NCBI GenBank assembly: GCA_025349905.2
Contig: MU625014.1
Location: 1-14,136, forward strand
From: Blastocladiella britannica
Taxonomy: Eukaryota > Blastocladiomycota > Blastocladiomycetes > Blastocladiales > Blastocladiaceae
Length of the DNA stretch: 14,136 bases
Direction of reading: 5' to 3'
This document shows positions 7,765 to 14,136 of this stretch, one piece after another. The first letter of the stretch is position 1. The number at the start of each line of letters is the position of its first letter. Both the position numbers and the translations under genes were made by a program. Under the pieces are notes generated by a model, which was given only the letters and a program-made list of their open reading frames with translations, was not told the origin of the DNA and ran no database searches.

Positions 7765-9548
7765 TTAATAAATCACTTCCTGCGGCGCATTCGGGTCCAG
7801 CGCGTACACATAGACCCGGTCAAATGCGCCGGCGAACGCGACCCGGCGGTCGTCGCGCGTGACGGCCGCCGCGTACACTGCGCCTTGGAGCCCAGCGACC
7901 ATGGCAATGCACCGGCGCGACGCAAACGAAAACACTTTGAGCTCATTGACGGACCCACCGCCACCCCCACCCCCACCACCGCCACCGCTGCTGGATACTG
8001 TTCCGGCAACTCCAGGCCCGCCTGTCGAGACGGCCGCCGGTGCAGCGTTGGTGCCGAACGCGCCAGCAGTGACTCCTGGGCCGCCGCCAGCAACAATGAA
8101 CCGGCGCGACGCCGAGAACCGCGCCGTGTACAACGGGCACCGCGAGCGCGGGCCCGACGCATCAAGCAGCGACCATGCTACGCCCTCGGCTAGTGCGCCC
8201 GTGCGCGCATTGTACAGATTGAGACACCCGTCGCCGGTTACGGCTGTTCCGCCGCTGCTACCGCCGCCACCGCCGCCACGCGAGTTGGACGGGGATGTCT
8301 GAGTTGAGGACGAGAAGTTCATGCTGGACAGCGAAGCGGTCGCGCGTGACCCGGCGAGAATGCGCGTCCCATCAGCATCCCAGTCGAGCGAGTCGCCACA
8401 GACGTGCGGGCGGAAAATGGATTTGATGGCCGTGCCGGTCGTGCGGTCCCAGATCTGAAGTATATATATTTTTTTGGTTTGCATGTCTCAAATGTACGAT
8501 TGAAGTACAGTACCTGGATCGTGGAATCCCATCCGCCCGACATGAGCAATTCTGGCCGGGTTGGGTGGAACCGCACACAAAAGATGCGGTTGGTGTGGCC
8601 GGCAGAGACGTCTTCGGTCCCGTGCCGCAACTTTTGCACCAGGCGGTGTCCGTTGGCGCCAATACCATCGCGGTCGTCCTGTATCATCCAGGGTTAATTC
8701 TGATGGGAAGTCATGACCAAAATAAGGAAACGAACGTAGATCCGGATCACACAATCCGATCCAGCCGTCACCAGCACGGGCGCCAGGGGCGAAAACTCGA
8801 GCCCAAAGATCTGGTTGTCTGGCACCACGGGCAACGACCACAGCAGCTGTCCTGAGGGTGCGTGCCAGGCGACCACTTGTCCGTCAGGGAACCCAGCCAC
8901 CACCACATCGCGAGCGCGCGGCGGGGCATTCGCCGGCTGCACCGACTCAAGATCGCGCATATCTACAGGCCCCGGTGGAGCGGTCGTCGGGCGCCAGGCC
9001 ACCACGGTCGCGGGCACTTGCAACTCGGAGCTCGGTGGAAGCAGCACTGCTACCGGATCCTGCGATCCGGCGGCGCCGACACCAGGGTGGAACACGGCCA
9101 CGCGGCCTGATGCCAGGCCACACGCCAGCAAGTCACCGGTATCGTTGAATGCGGTGGCGTGCACTGCTGCTGACCCGGACGGCGCGTGCCAGATGCATTT
9201 CAGGTTGCCGACTTCAGCGAGATTGGTCGCCGGGACCAGGATCGCTGATGCTCCGCCACTGGCGCCGGGTCCAGAGATGGGGGAGGCGCCCAGTGAGGAT
9301 CCGGCACCGCCAAACAAAGATACGGAGGATTTGGTCAGGGTGCCTTTGCGGTTGGTGCCCGGGGTGCCCGGGGACGCGGTGGGCAGCGATCCAGAGCTGC
9401 GCTTGACTACGGGCTGGGCTGGTCGTGAGGGCTGCAGCTGTTGTTGTTGTTGTTGTTGTTGTTGTTTTTGCTGTTGCTGCTGCTGTGTCAGACTGGTGGC
9501 GGATTTGGCCGTGGATCCGGCAATGGGCCGGGGTGTCGTAGTTGGCAT
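7765..9548 (-). CDS. WD40-repeat beta-propeller protein of unknown function (3 exons, 555 aa)
   Basis: Exons on the minus strand are 9548-8736, 8678-8514 and 8454-7765. All are joined in phase 0 (556 codons with stop). Residues 1-110 are disordered and rich in Ser, Thr and Gln, with a poly-Gln tract around residues 22-36. WD-like blades then follow: CIWHAPSG...HATAFNDTGDLLACGLASGRVAVF, VVVAGFPDGQVVAWH, FSPLAPVLVTAGSDCVIRIYD, and the clearest, GHTNRIFCVRFHP with LLMSGGWDSTIQIWD. The last is followed by PHVCGDSLDWDADGTRILAGS, RFSASRRFIVAGGG and a final blade ending VYVYALDP. Gly-rich runs fill two loops. Such propellers are protein-interaction scaffolds. The PHVCGDSLDW motif after SGGWD looks like a conserved uncharacterised WD40 subgroup, but I cannot name a complex. 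Introns: 8679-8735 (GTTCGT...ACAG) and 8455-8513 (GTACTG...TCAG). It ends 9 bp from the convergent SMG-like stop. Confidence 0.88.
7767..7772 (+). terminator. Poly(A) signal AATAAA for the SMG-like gene, inside the WD40 coding sequence
   Basis: AATAAA begins 12 nt after the SMG-like TAG. Its first base is the last base of the opposite gene's stop codon and the rest lies in that gene's final codons. Cleavage downstream must therefore produce a transcript antisense to the WD40 3' end. On the minus strand the variant ATTAAA overlaps the WD40 stop codon. Confidence 0.6.
9439..9487 (-). repeat. Poly-Gln trinucleotide tract (CAA/CAG) in the WD40 gene
   Basis: About 16 consecutive codons, forward-strand TTG/CTG repeats, encode Gln with one Lys interruption in the disordered N-terminus. 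The run mixes CAA and CAG, which limits slippage, but length variation between isolates is likely. Confidence 0.9.
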
Positions 9549-9747
9549 TTTTTCTTCTTTGGTTGGTTTATGTGGGGGGCTTTTGATCTTTTCACATCGC
9601 GTTCACATTTCTGCCGCATCTTGGTCGGATCTCACAGCTGATCATGTTCCGGCTGCGACTTCCCTGGTGAACAAGACATTGGTTTAGCGTGTGACGCACT
9701 TGCAAGATTGGCTCGGAAATCGGTTCCTCTCTTGAAAAAAAAATATA
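9549..9747. promoter_or_regulatory. 199-bp divergent intergenic region between the WD40 and SDR genes
   Basis: Both start codons face outward from this segment, so it should contain two promoters. On the minus side the WD40 start is preceded by an A-rich leader (forward TTTTTTCTTCTTTGG). On the plus side the SDR start follows an A-run and TATAATGG. I see no conserved gene or clear TATA box. Confidence 0.45.
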
Positions 9748-10805
9748 ATGGTCTACTCGTTCAAAAACAAGGTTGCTCTGGTGACGGGCGGCGCGTCGGG
9801 GTACGGCGAGGTTGCCGTGCGTCGTTTTGTGTCGAAAGGGTTCGTTCGCCCTTAACGTGTTTGTGAATGGTCCAGCTCACCGGAATGAAGTCCCAGCGTC
9901 AAGGTCGTGATTGTGGACTTGAACGAGGAGCTCGGCGTCTCTCTGGTTGCCGAGCTCAACAAGAACAATTCGTCCTCGTCTCGTACGTCGTTTTTTCTTT
10001 TTGATGAAATGGAACCACCTTAAAAGATGTCAGCACACCCACAAAAGATCCCCGGCCGCCATCTTTGGCAAAGCGGACGTTACGTTTGAGGCAGAAATGC
10101 GCGCCGTGTATGATCTCGCGATCAATACCTTTGACCATGTTGATGTGTCATTCATTCACATTAAATGTGACGATTGACACCAAATGTGAAACAGATCGCG
10201 CTCAACAATTTCGGAGTCGGCGAGATGTTGCAGTTTGACGAGGATCCCAAGGGTCTCTGGCGAAGGGTCATTGACATTGATCTGAATGCAGCGATCCTCG
10301 GCACCATTCTTGCGACCGAGTACATACACAAGACGGGCGGCGGGGGTGGTGATCAACATCGCGAGTGTGGTGGGCCTGTCGCCGTTGTCTGCGGGTACGT
10401 TCCTCCCATTTTTTTTAGAAATCAAACGATGGGTAATAGCTCCAATCTACACGGCGGTCAAGCACGGCGCGATCGGGTTCACCGCGGCCCTACGCCCCTT
10501 GCTGCATACCAAGAAGGTGTGCGTCAATGCCATTGCGCCGTTCATTTCCCCACGCCGTTGGCGACGGGGATCCGCGACGGGCCCTTGTCATTCGACAAGG
10601 TTGTGGCATCGGCGGTCCCGTTGACGCCCGTATCGAGCGTTGTGGATAGCATTTTCACTGCCATTGAGAACGAGGATCTGGTTGCTCGGGGTATGATCCA
10701 ATCTTTTTCTCTTTTGTAGGTTTTGTAACTGATGTTGATTGCTCAGTAATCCTGATCTCGCCCAAGGGAGTCAAGGTGCTCCCCCCGGTGTCGGCTAAGT
10801 TGTAA
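9748..10805 (+). CDS. Short-chain dehydrogenase/reductase, 15-hydroxyprostaglandin dehydrogenase-like; frame disrupted twice
   Basis: A classical NAD(P)-dependent SDR resembling HPGD. The Rossmann motif is TGGASGYG, followed by VVIVDLNEELG, ADV, NNFG, VVINIAS (catalytic Ser), YTAVK (YxxxK, codons 10448-10462), VNAIAP and a C-terminal HPGD-like ILISPKGVKV. Proposed exons: 9748-9839, 9897-9977, 10048-10144, 10195-10394, 10440-10690 and 10747-10805. They total 780 nt (259 aa; human HPGD has 266). The exon 2/3 junction is the least certain: the best-looking donor, GTACGT at 9983, does not keep frame. The family alignment needs removal of one G from the run 10342-10346 and addition of one C to the run 10548-10551. 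The two changes cancel, leaving about 52 codons, including Ser and YxxxK, out of frame as written. It is either a sequencing error or a decayed gene. The physiological substrate is unknown. Confidence 0.75.
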
Positions 10806-11103
10806 TGGGAAAAATATATAATAAAATGCACGCTAAAAAGCGCATGGGGCTTTGACCTCGAGGTTTGGCGGAGCAAAAAGACGTGATATAGCAGCATGGG
10901 CTTGCTTCATGAATCCACCACCATAACCAAGGTGGCGTTTAGTTGCCAAAAAGCAAATGTCCGAAAACTTGCATTAAGGTCGGCCGGCCGCTTCGCTCTC
11001 TTTCGTCGAAAACTTTTCCGAATTCTTTCCACGCTTTTGTCTTCAGCTTCATAGATTAGACCCCCATATACACGAAGCAAAAACCAAAGCTAAAATAAAA
11101 CAA
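10806..11103. promoter_or_regulatory. 298-bp intergenic: SDR 3' end and promoter/leader of the mucin-like gene
   Basis: The left part is the SDR terminator. The right part carries a GGCCGGCCG block (10981-10990), CTCTCTTTCG and the 11-bp near-palindrome TTTCGTCGAAA (11001-11011). An A-rich leader ending AAACAAATGG follows, a favourable start context with A at -3. No gene is seen. Promoter function is inferred from position. Confidence 0.5.
10820..10825 (+). terminator. Poly(A) signal AATAAA of the SDR gene
   Basis: AATAAA lies 15 nt after the TAA at 10803-10805, within an AT-rich stretch (AAAAATATATAATAAAA). The distance mirrors that seen after the SMG-like gene (12 nt), suggesting very short 3' UTRs here. 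Confidence 0.55.
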
Positions 11104-13092
11104 ATGGCCCGTTCCTCGCTCCTCTCTGCGCTGGCCGCCACCGCCATGGTGACCCTGCTGCTGGCCTCGTCCTCGACCGCCGCCCCTGTGGACCCGGCGC
11201 TCTTGCCCGGTGCTTCTGACCTCCCGCCCGTCATTGATGTGCCTGGCCCGACCTCCACCCCGACCGTGGTGTCGACCCCAGTTGCGCCCGTGGAGAAGCC
11301 CACCAGCGTGAGCGCCATCAGCACCCGCACTCGCACTGGCACTCGTACTGGTACTTTTACTGGTACGCGCACTGGCACCCGCACCGGGACTCGCACCGGC
11401 ACGCGCACCGCTACCCGCACGCGCACCACTCCCACGCCGTCGTCTTCATCGTCTTCGTCGTCGTCCGAGACGCTGTCTCCCGAGGAGACGGACTCGTCCA
11501 CGCCCACCCCCGCCGTCCCCACGCGGACCTCCACCACTGACGATGTGACCACCGCCTCCACCACGCGTGTTGGTCGTCCCATCACCACCACCACCACCGA
11601 CGACCTGCCGGTGCCCACCGAGTCGGTGCCCTCTGAGCCGACCCAGCGCCACACCACCACCGAGGCCTCGACGACGACGTCCACGACCACGTTGGTGCTG
11701 CCGACCGTGGCGGACCCGACCGTGACGTTCGTGTTCCCGACGCCCATCGTCATTGTCACCCCGACCGCGACTGGCACCGATACTATCTCGACCTCCACCA
11801 GCCTCACGCCGGTGCCCGAGCCCACGCTTGTCCCTCCCCCGGTGACGGACGTGCCCAAGCCGACCTTCACCTTCACCACCACGTCGTCGGTGATCATTGT
11901 GGACCCGACCTCCACCTTTGTGACCGTCACGCGCACCAAGTCGTCGTCGCGCGAGGAGCCCACGGTTGTTGAGCCGACCTCAACCCCGATCATCATTGTG
12001 GTGCCCCCGACGTCCACGTCCACGTACACGTCGACGACGGACCAGACGGTGACCCAGCCGCCGATGCCGATTCCGACCGTCACGTCGACCGCCACTGGCA
12101 CCGTGATCATCCCCATCCCGCAGCCCACCACCATTGCCCCGCCCGTGATCACCGGCACCGGCACCATTGCCCCGCCGGTCATCACTGGTACTCCGGTTCC
12201 CCCGGTTCCCACCACGACCCAGCCTCCGATGCCGGTTCCCACGCAGACGGGCGGCGCTGGTGGCAACAGTGGGTCGTCGACGATCCCCCCGCCCCCGGCC
12301 ACCACGGGCTCGGTGGCGCCCGTCCCGATTGAGACGTCGGTCTCGGGCCCCGTGCAGACGATTCCGGACTCGAACACCAAGGGCTCGACCACCACCGGCG
12401 CTACCGTGACGGCGGCTCCTTTGCCCGTGCAGACCACGGACTCGGCGGTCCCGATCCCGACCGCCGCGCCCATCCCGGCCCCCTCGGGCACCGCGGGCTC
12501 GTCGTCGGCTTTGGCCCCGACTCTGACCCTGGGCGCGGGTCTGCCCGTTCCGACCCCGACCGCCGGTGCTGAGGCCGCCAAGGACGCGCCCGCTCCCGTG
12601 GCCGAGGTGGGTGCCGGCGGCGTGCGCGCGGACGCGGCTCTCGGCAGCATTGGTGACTTGGGCGCTGCCGGTGACGTGTCGGCCAACGGTGCCAACTCTG
12701 GTCGTAACGGCAAGGTTCTGGGCGGTGGTGCGCTGTTTGCCGCCAACAAGAACTCGGCGGGCACTTCCGACACCGCTTCCCTGGCGGCGCAGGAGCGCGA
12801 CGGCGCGTCGGCCGCGCAGACCGGTACGGTCGTGTTTGGCGCGTCGCTGATTGGTGGGATGGCGGTCGTGGGCATGGCCATGGCTGGCGTGTTCATGGTG
12901 CGCAAGTCGCAGGCATCCGAGGCGGCGGCGGCGGCGGCGGCGGCCATGGCGGCCCAAGGGTCGTACGACGGTATGCAGCACGGCGCTGGCAGCGGGTCGA
13001 TGCACTCGGTCGACATGGAGGTGGCCGACGTGCACCACCACAGCAATGACGGCAGCGACGTGGCCGTGAAGCCGAGTTTCTTTGAGTTGTAG
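11104..13092 (+). CDS. Mucin-like Ser/Thr/Pro-rich type I membrane protein, intronless (662 aa)
   Basis: Likely a heavily O-glycosylated cell-surface or cell-wall protein. Residues 1-27 form a signal peptide (basic MARSS, a hydrophobic core to about 21, cleavage near STAA-PV). Residues about 30-500 are Thr/Ser/Pro-rich without a folded domain or Cys-rich module. They include a Thr-Arg/Thr-Gly repeat (73-109), a run of nine Ser, and two 11-residue repeats TIAPPVITGT(G/P). A transmembrane helix spans about 575-599 (VVFGASLIGGMAVVGMAMAGV) and is followed by RK, so the C-terminus is cytoplasmic. The 63-residue tail has an eight-Ala run and a His cluster (VHHHSND). The layout resembles Mid2-like wall-stress sensors of fungi, but no WSC domain or other family signature is present, so that role is speculative. 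Codon use is strongly GC3-biased, consistent with high expression. An adhesin or zoospore coat role is an alternative. Confidence 0.85.
   Translation: MARSSLLSALAATAMVTLLLASSSTAAPVDPALLPGASDLPPVIDVPGPTSTPTVVSTPVAPVEKPTSVSAISTRTRTGTRTGTFTGTRTGTRTGTRTGTRTATRTRTTPTPSSSSSSSSSETLSPEETDSSTPTPAVPTRTSTTDDVTTASTTRVGRPITTTTTDDLPVPTESVPSEPTQRHTTTEASTTTSTTTLVLPTVADPTVTFVFPTPIVIVTPTATGTDTISTSTSLTPVPEPTLVPPPVTDVPKPTFTFTTTSSVIIVDPTSTFVTVTRTKSSSREEPTVVEPTSTPIIIVVPPTSTSTYTSTTDQTVTQPPMPIPTVTSTATGTVIIPIPQPTTIAPPVITGTGTIAPPVITGTPVPPVPTTTQPPMPVPTQTGGAGGNSGSSTIPPPPATTGSVAPVPIETSVSGPVQTIPDSNTKGSTTTGATVTAAPLPVQTTDSAVPIPTAAPIPAPSGTAGSSSALAPTLTLGAGLPVPTPTAGAEAAKDAPAPVAEVGAGGVRADAALGSIGDLGAAGDVSANGANSGRNGKVLGGGALFAANKNSAGTSDTASLAAQERDGASAAQTGTVVFGASLIGGMAVVGMAMAGVFMVRKSQASEAAAAAAAAMAAQGSYDGMQHGAGSGSMHSVDMEVADVHHHSNDGSDVAVKPSFFEL
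11323..11430 (+). repeat. Degenerate 12-nt tandem repeat encoding (T-R-T-G)n in the mucin-like gene
   Basis: About eight to nine copies of ACN-CGN-ACN-GGN encode alternating Thr-Arg-Thr-Gly with one Phe replacing Arg. Third positions vary freely among copies, so the amino-acid pattern is better kept than the DNA. The dense Thr and positive charge are unusual for an O-glycosylated stalk. Confidence 0.9.
12130..12195 (+). repeat. Two tandem 33-bp units encoding TIAPPVITGT(G/P)
   Basis: Units at 12130-12162 and 12163-12195 encode the same ten residues and differ mainly at wobble positions. This indicates an older local duplication in the Pro/Thr stalk. Confidence 0.85.
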
Positions 13093-13210
13093 AGTTGTCC
13101 CTTTTGTCCAATTGCATTGTGTTTTCTTCACTTTTAACTGTCGTCTCGCCCTGAGTAAAGAAAGGCCAGCGCCTCCCTGCCTTTGCTGGCGGCCCTGAAC
13201 CATCACGGCG

Positions 13211-14085
13211 ATGACGACCGTGGAGCGCGAGTTCCACATTGGCGGACTGCCCCTCGGCCGATACCTATACGGACCAGCCAACAAGGTGACGCCCTCGACT
13301 GCCCGCGAGGCGGTGATGCTCCTGGGCAACGCCTTGTCCGACTATGTCGACCCCCGCTTCGCTCTGGAGTACCACCACGTGCTGTTTGGTGCCAACCCGG
13401 TCTGCCTCCCGGAGGACGAGGCCAACCAAGAGAAGGTCCGGATTGGCGTCTCATTCAAGACGGACTCGCAACTGGGCACGGTGGCGATAGTGTCGGTTCG
13501 ACACGACGTGGTCGCCGGGAACCTGGCCATGATGGGGTCGCTGGACCCGCAACACCGCATGTACCAACACGACATGATGTTCGTCCTGCCCGCCGACTAC
13601 GTCACCGCGCTCCCCGACTGTACCTGGACGCTCGGCGGCCTGAGTACTCGCGCGCCACCCGGTACCACGGCACCGCCACCCTCACGGACGCCATGACCAA
13701 GGCTGGCGTGTCCTTCTGGCGCCTCCACGGTAGGCACGACAAGATGCTTACCCTGACGATCATCGGCAATGACCGCCACGTGCAGCGACCCACTGCCGCG
13801 GCCCTCACTGGCCTGGAACAGGCGCCCGAGTCCAAGGGATGGACCCACCACGGAACGGCCGCACCCAAGCGCAAAACCACCGAGCAGCCCGCGCGTACGC
13901 AGATTGTACCCCGCCCGACTCCCCGCCTCCAAACCGTACGCACGCCCAAGACTCCGGCCAGCCCCTCGCCGCACCAATCGGCTGCCAAGCGCCAGCGCCT
14001 CATGACGGCGCCTCTCCCACCTTCATTCGCAAACCCCACGTCCCCGAAGGCCGCCTCGAGCGCGGCCGGGGGCGCGCGTAATTAA
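13211..14085 (+). CDS. Unrecognised protein with basic disordered C-terminus; apparent 1-nt frameshift at about 13642
   Basis: I do not recognise this family. It starts 118 bp after the mucin-like stop, same strand. The first 144 codons (13211-13642) look globular: EFHIGGLPLGRYLYGP, EAVMLLGNALSDYVDPR, VRIGVSFKTDSQ, VAIVSVRHDVVAG, YQHDMMFVLPADYV. As written that frame stops at 13694-13696 after Pro-rich out-of-frame sequence. The frame one base back continues smoothly from 13642 (EYSRATRYHG, LTDAMTKAGVSFWRLHG, KMLTLTIIGN) to TAA at 14083-14085. One missing G in CCTGAG (expected CCTGGAG) would give about 291 aa. From about residue 195 the chain is Pro/Thr/Ala-rich, with basic PKRK and AKRQR clusters that could be nuclear localisation signals. 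No intron with usable GT-AG sites explains the shift. Either a sequence error or a recent pseudogene. Confidence 0.6.
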
Positions 14086-14136
14086 ACACCTGCGACCGGG
14101 ACGCCCCGGAAGTAAAAGTTTAACGTAGCCTTTTTT
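14086..14136. other. Downstream flank of gene 7 to window end
   Basis: AT-rich short segment with AAGTAAAAGTTTAA and a terminal run of six T. No canonical AATAAA is present; it may be the 3' UTR of gene 7. Nothing else can be supported. Confidence 0.35.

Noticed and set aside
9440..9490. CRISPR-like or satellite repeat at the TTG/CTG tract
   Set aside because: It is a simple trinucleotide run encoding Gln in a clear reading frame; there are no spacers.
10330..10400. An extra intron as the explanation for the first SDR frame change
   Set aside because: The homologous residues are continuous across the G run, leaving no room for an intron of the size seen elsewhere. Only a one-base change restores GGGVVINIAS.
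11049..13046. 665-codon open frame on the minus strand, opposite the mucin-like gene
   Set aside because: It mirrors the Thr/Ser/Pro codons of the sense gene (GTN/GGN runs giving Val/Gly repeats), has no domain or signal logic, and arises from GC-rich biased codons. The sense frame has a signal peptide, transmembrane helix and good start context.
11104..13092. Assignment of the mucin-like protein to the WSC/Mid2 stress-sensor families
   Set aside because: Topology fits, but there is no Cys-rich WSC module and no recognisable Mid2 tail, so only the general class is reported.
11980..13329. 449-codon minus-strand frame rich in Arg/Gly/His, spanning two genes
   Set aside because: It is another shadow of the GC-rich sense frame and crosses the intergenic region and gene 7 start without any recognisable feature.
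13630..13700. Programmed -1 ribosomal frameshift in gene 7
   Set aside because: No X XXY YYZ slippery heptamer at the junction and no obvious downstream stem-loop. A one-base deletion explains the pattern more simply.
1..14136. Mobile element, virus-derived region, tRNA or rRNA gene
   Set aside because: No terminal inverted or long direct repeats, transposase, reverse transcriptase or capsid motifs, cloverleaf sequences or rRNA cores were seen on either strand.

Overview
This window is eukaryotic nuclear DNA. Its genes are broken by short GT-AG introns (45 to 69 nt) and encode eukaryote-only families. The coding sequence is GC-rich, rich in Ala, Ser and Pro runs, and packed with very short intergenic gaps. 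A compact early-diverging fungus of the Blastocladiomycota or chytrid type would fit: a PLC-delta-like enzyme, a small EST1/SMG protein, and a mucin-like cell-surface protein. This assignment is an inference from style and gene content; no marker in the window proves it.

Layout. (1) A phosphoinositide-specific phospholipase C, minus strand, 45-4387, four exons, 1383 aa, with all catalytic-core residues conserved. (2) A CXXC zinc-binding protein of the CZIB/DUF866 family, minus strand, 4699-5298, three exons, 159 aa. (3) Head to head with it across 67 bp, an EST1/SMG5-6-7-like protein with a C-terminal PIN domain, plus strand, 5366-7755, six exons, 694 aa. (4) Tail to tail with that, only 9 bp between the stop codons, a WD40 protein, minus strand, 7765-9548, three exons, 555 aa. 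(5) An HPGD-like short-chain dehydrogenase/reductase, plus strand, 9748-10805, about six exons, carrying two mutually compensating homopolymer frameshifts. (6) An intronless Ser/Thr/Pro-rich type I membrane protein, plus strand, 11104-13092. (7) An unrecognised protein, plus strand, 13211-14085, with one apparent 1-nt deletion and a basic, disordered tail.

The genes do not form a pathway. They are housekeeping or signalling genes that happen to be neighbours: lipid second messenger production, a zinc protein, RNA surveillance, a beta-propeller scaffold, redox metabolism and the cell surface. I saw no mobile element, CRISPR array, tRNA or rRNA. The most noteworthy signals are at the RNA-processing and gene-organisation level: recurrent GTTCGT 5' splice sites, introns that end in A-tracts rather than pyrimidine tracts, a symmetric inverted repeat inside a 67-bp bidirectional promoter, a poly(A) signal lying inside the neighbour's coding sequence, and clustered one-base homopolymer indels that are either assembly errors or pseudogenisation. 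I found no convincing evidence of an entirely new biological system; gene 7 is the one protein I cannot place.
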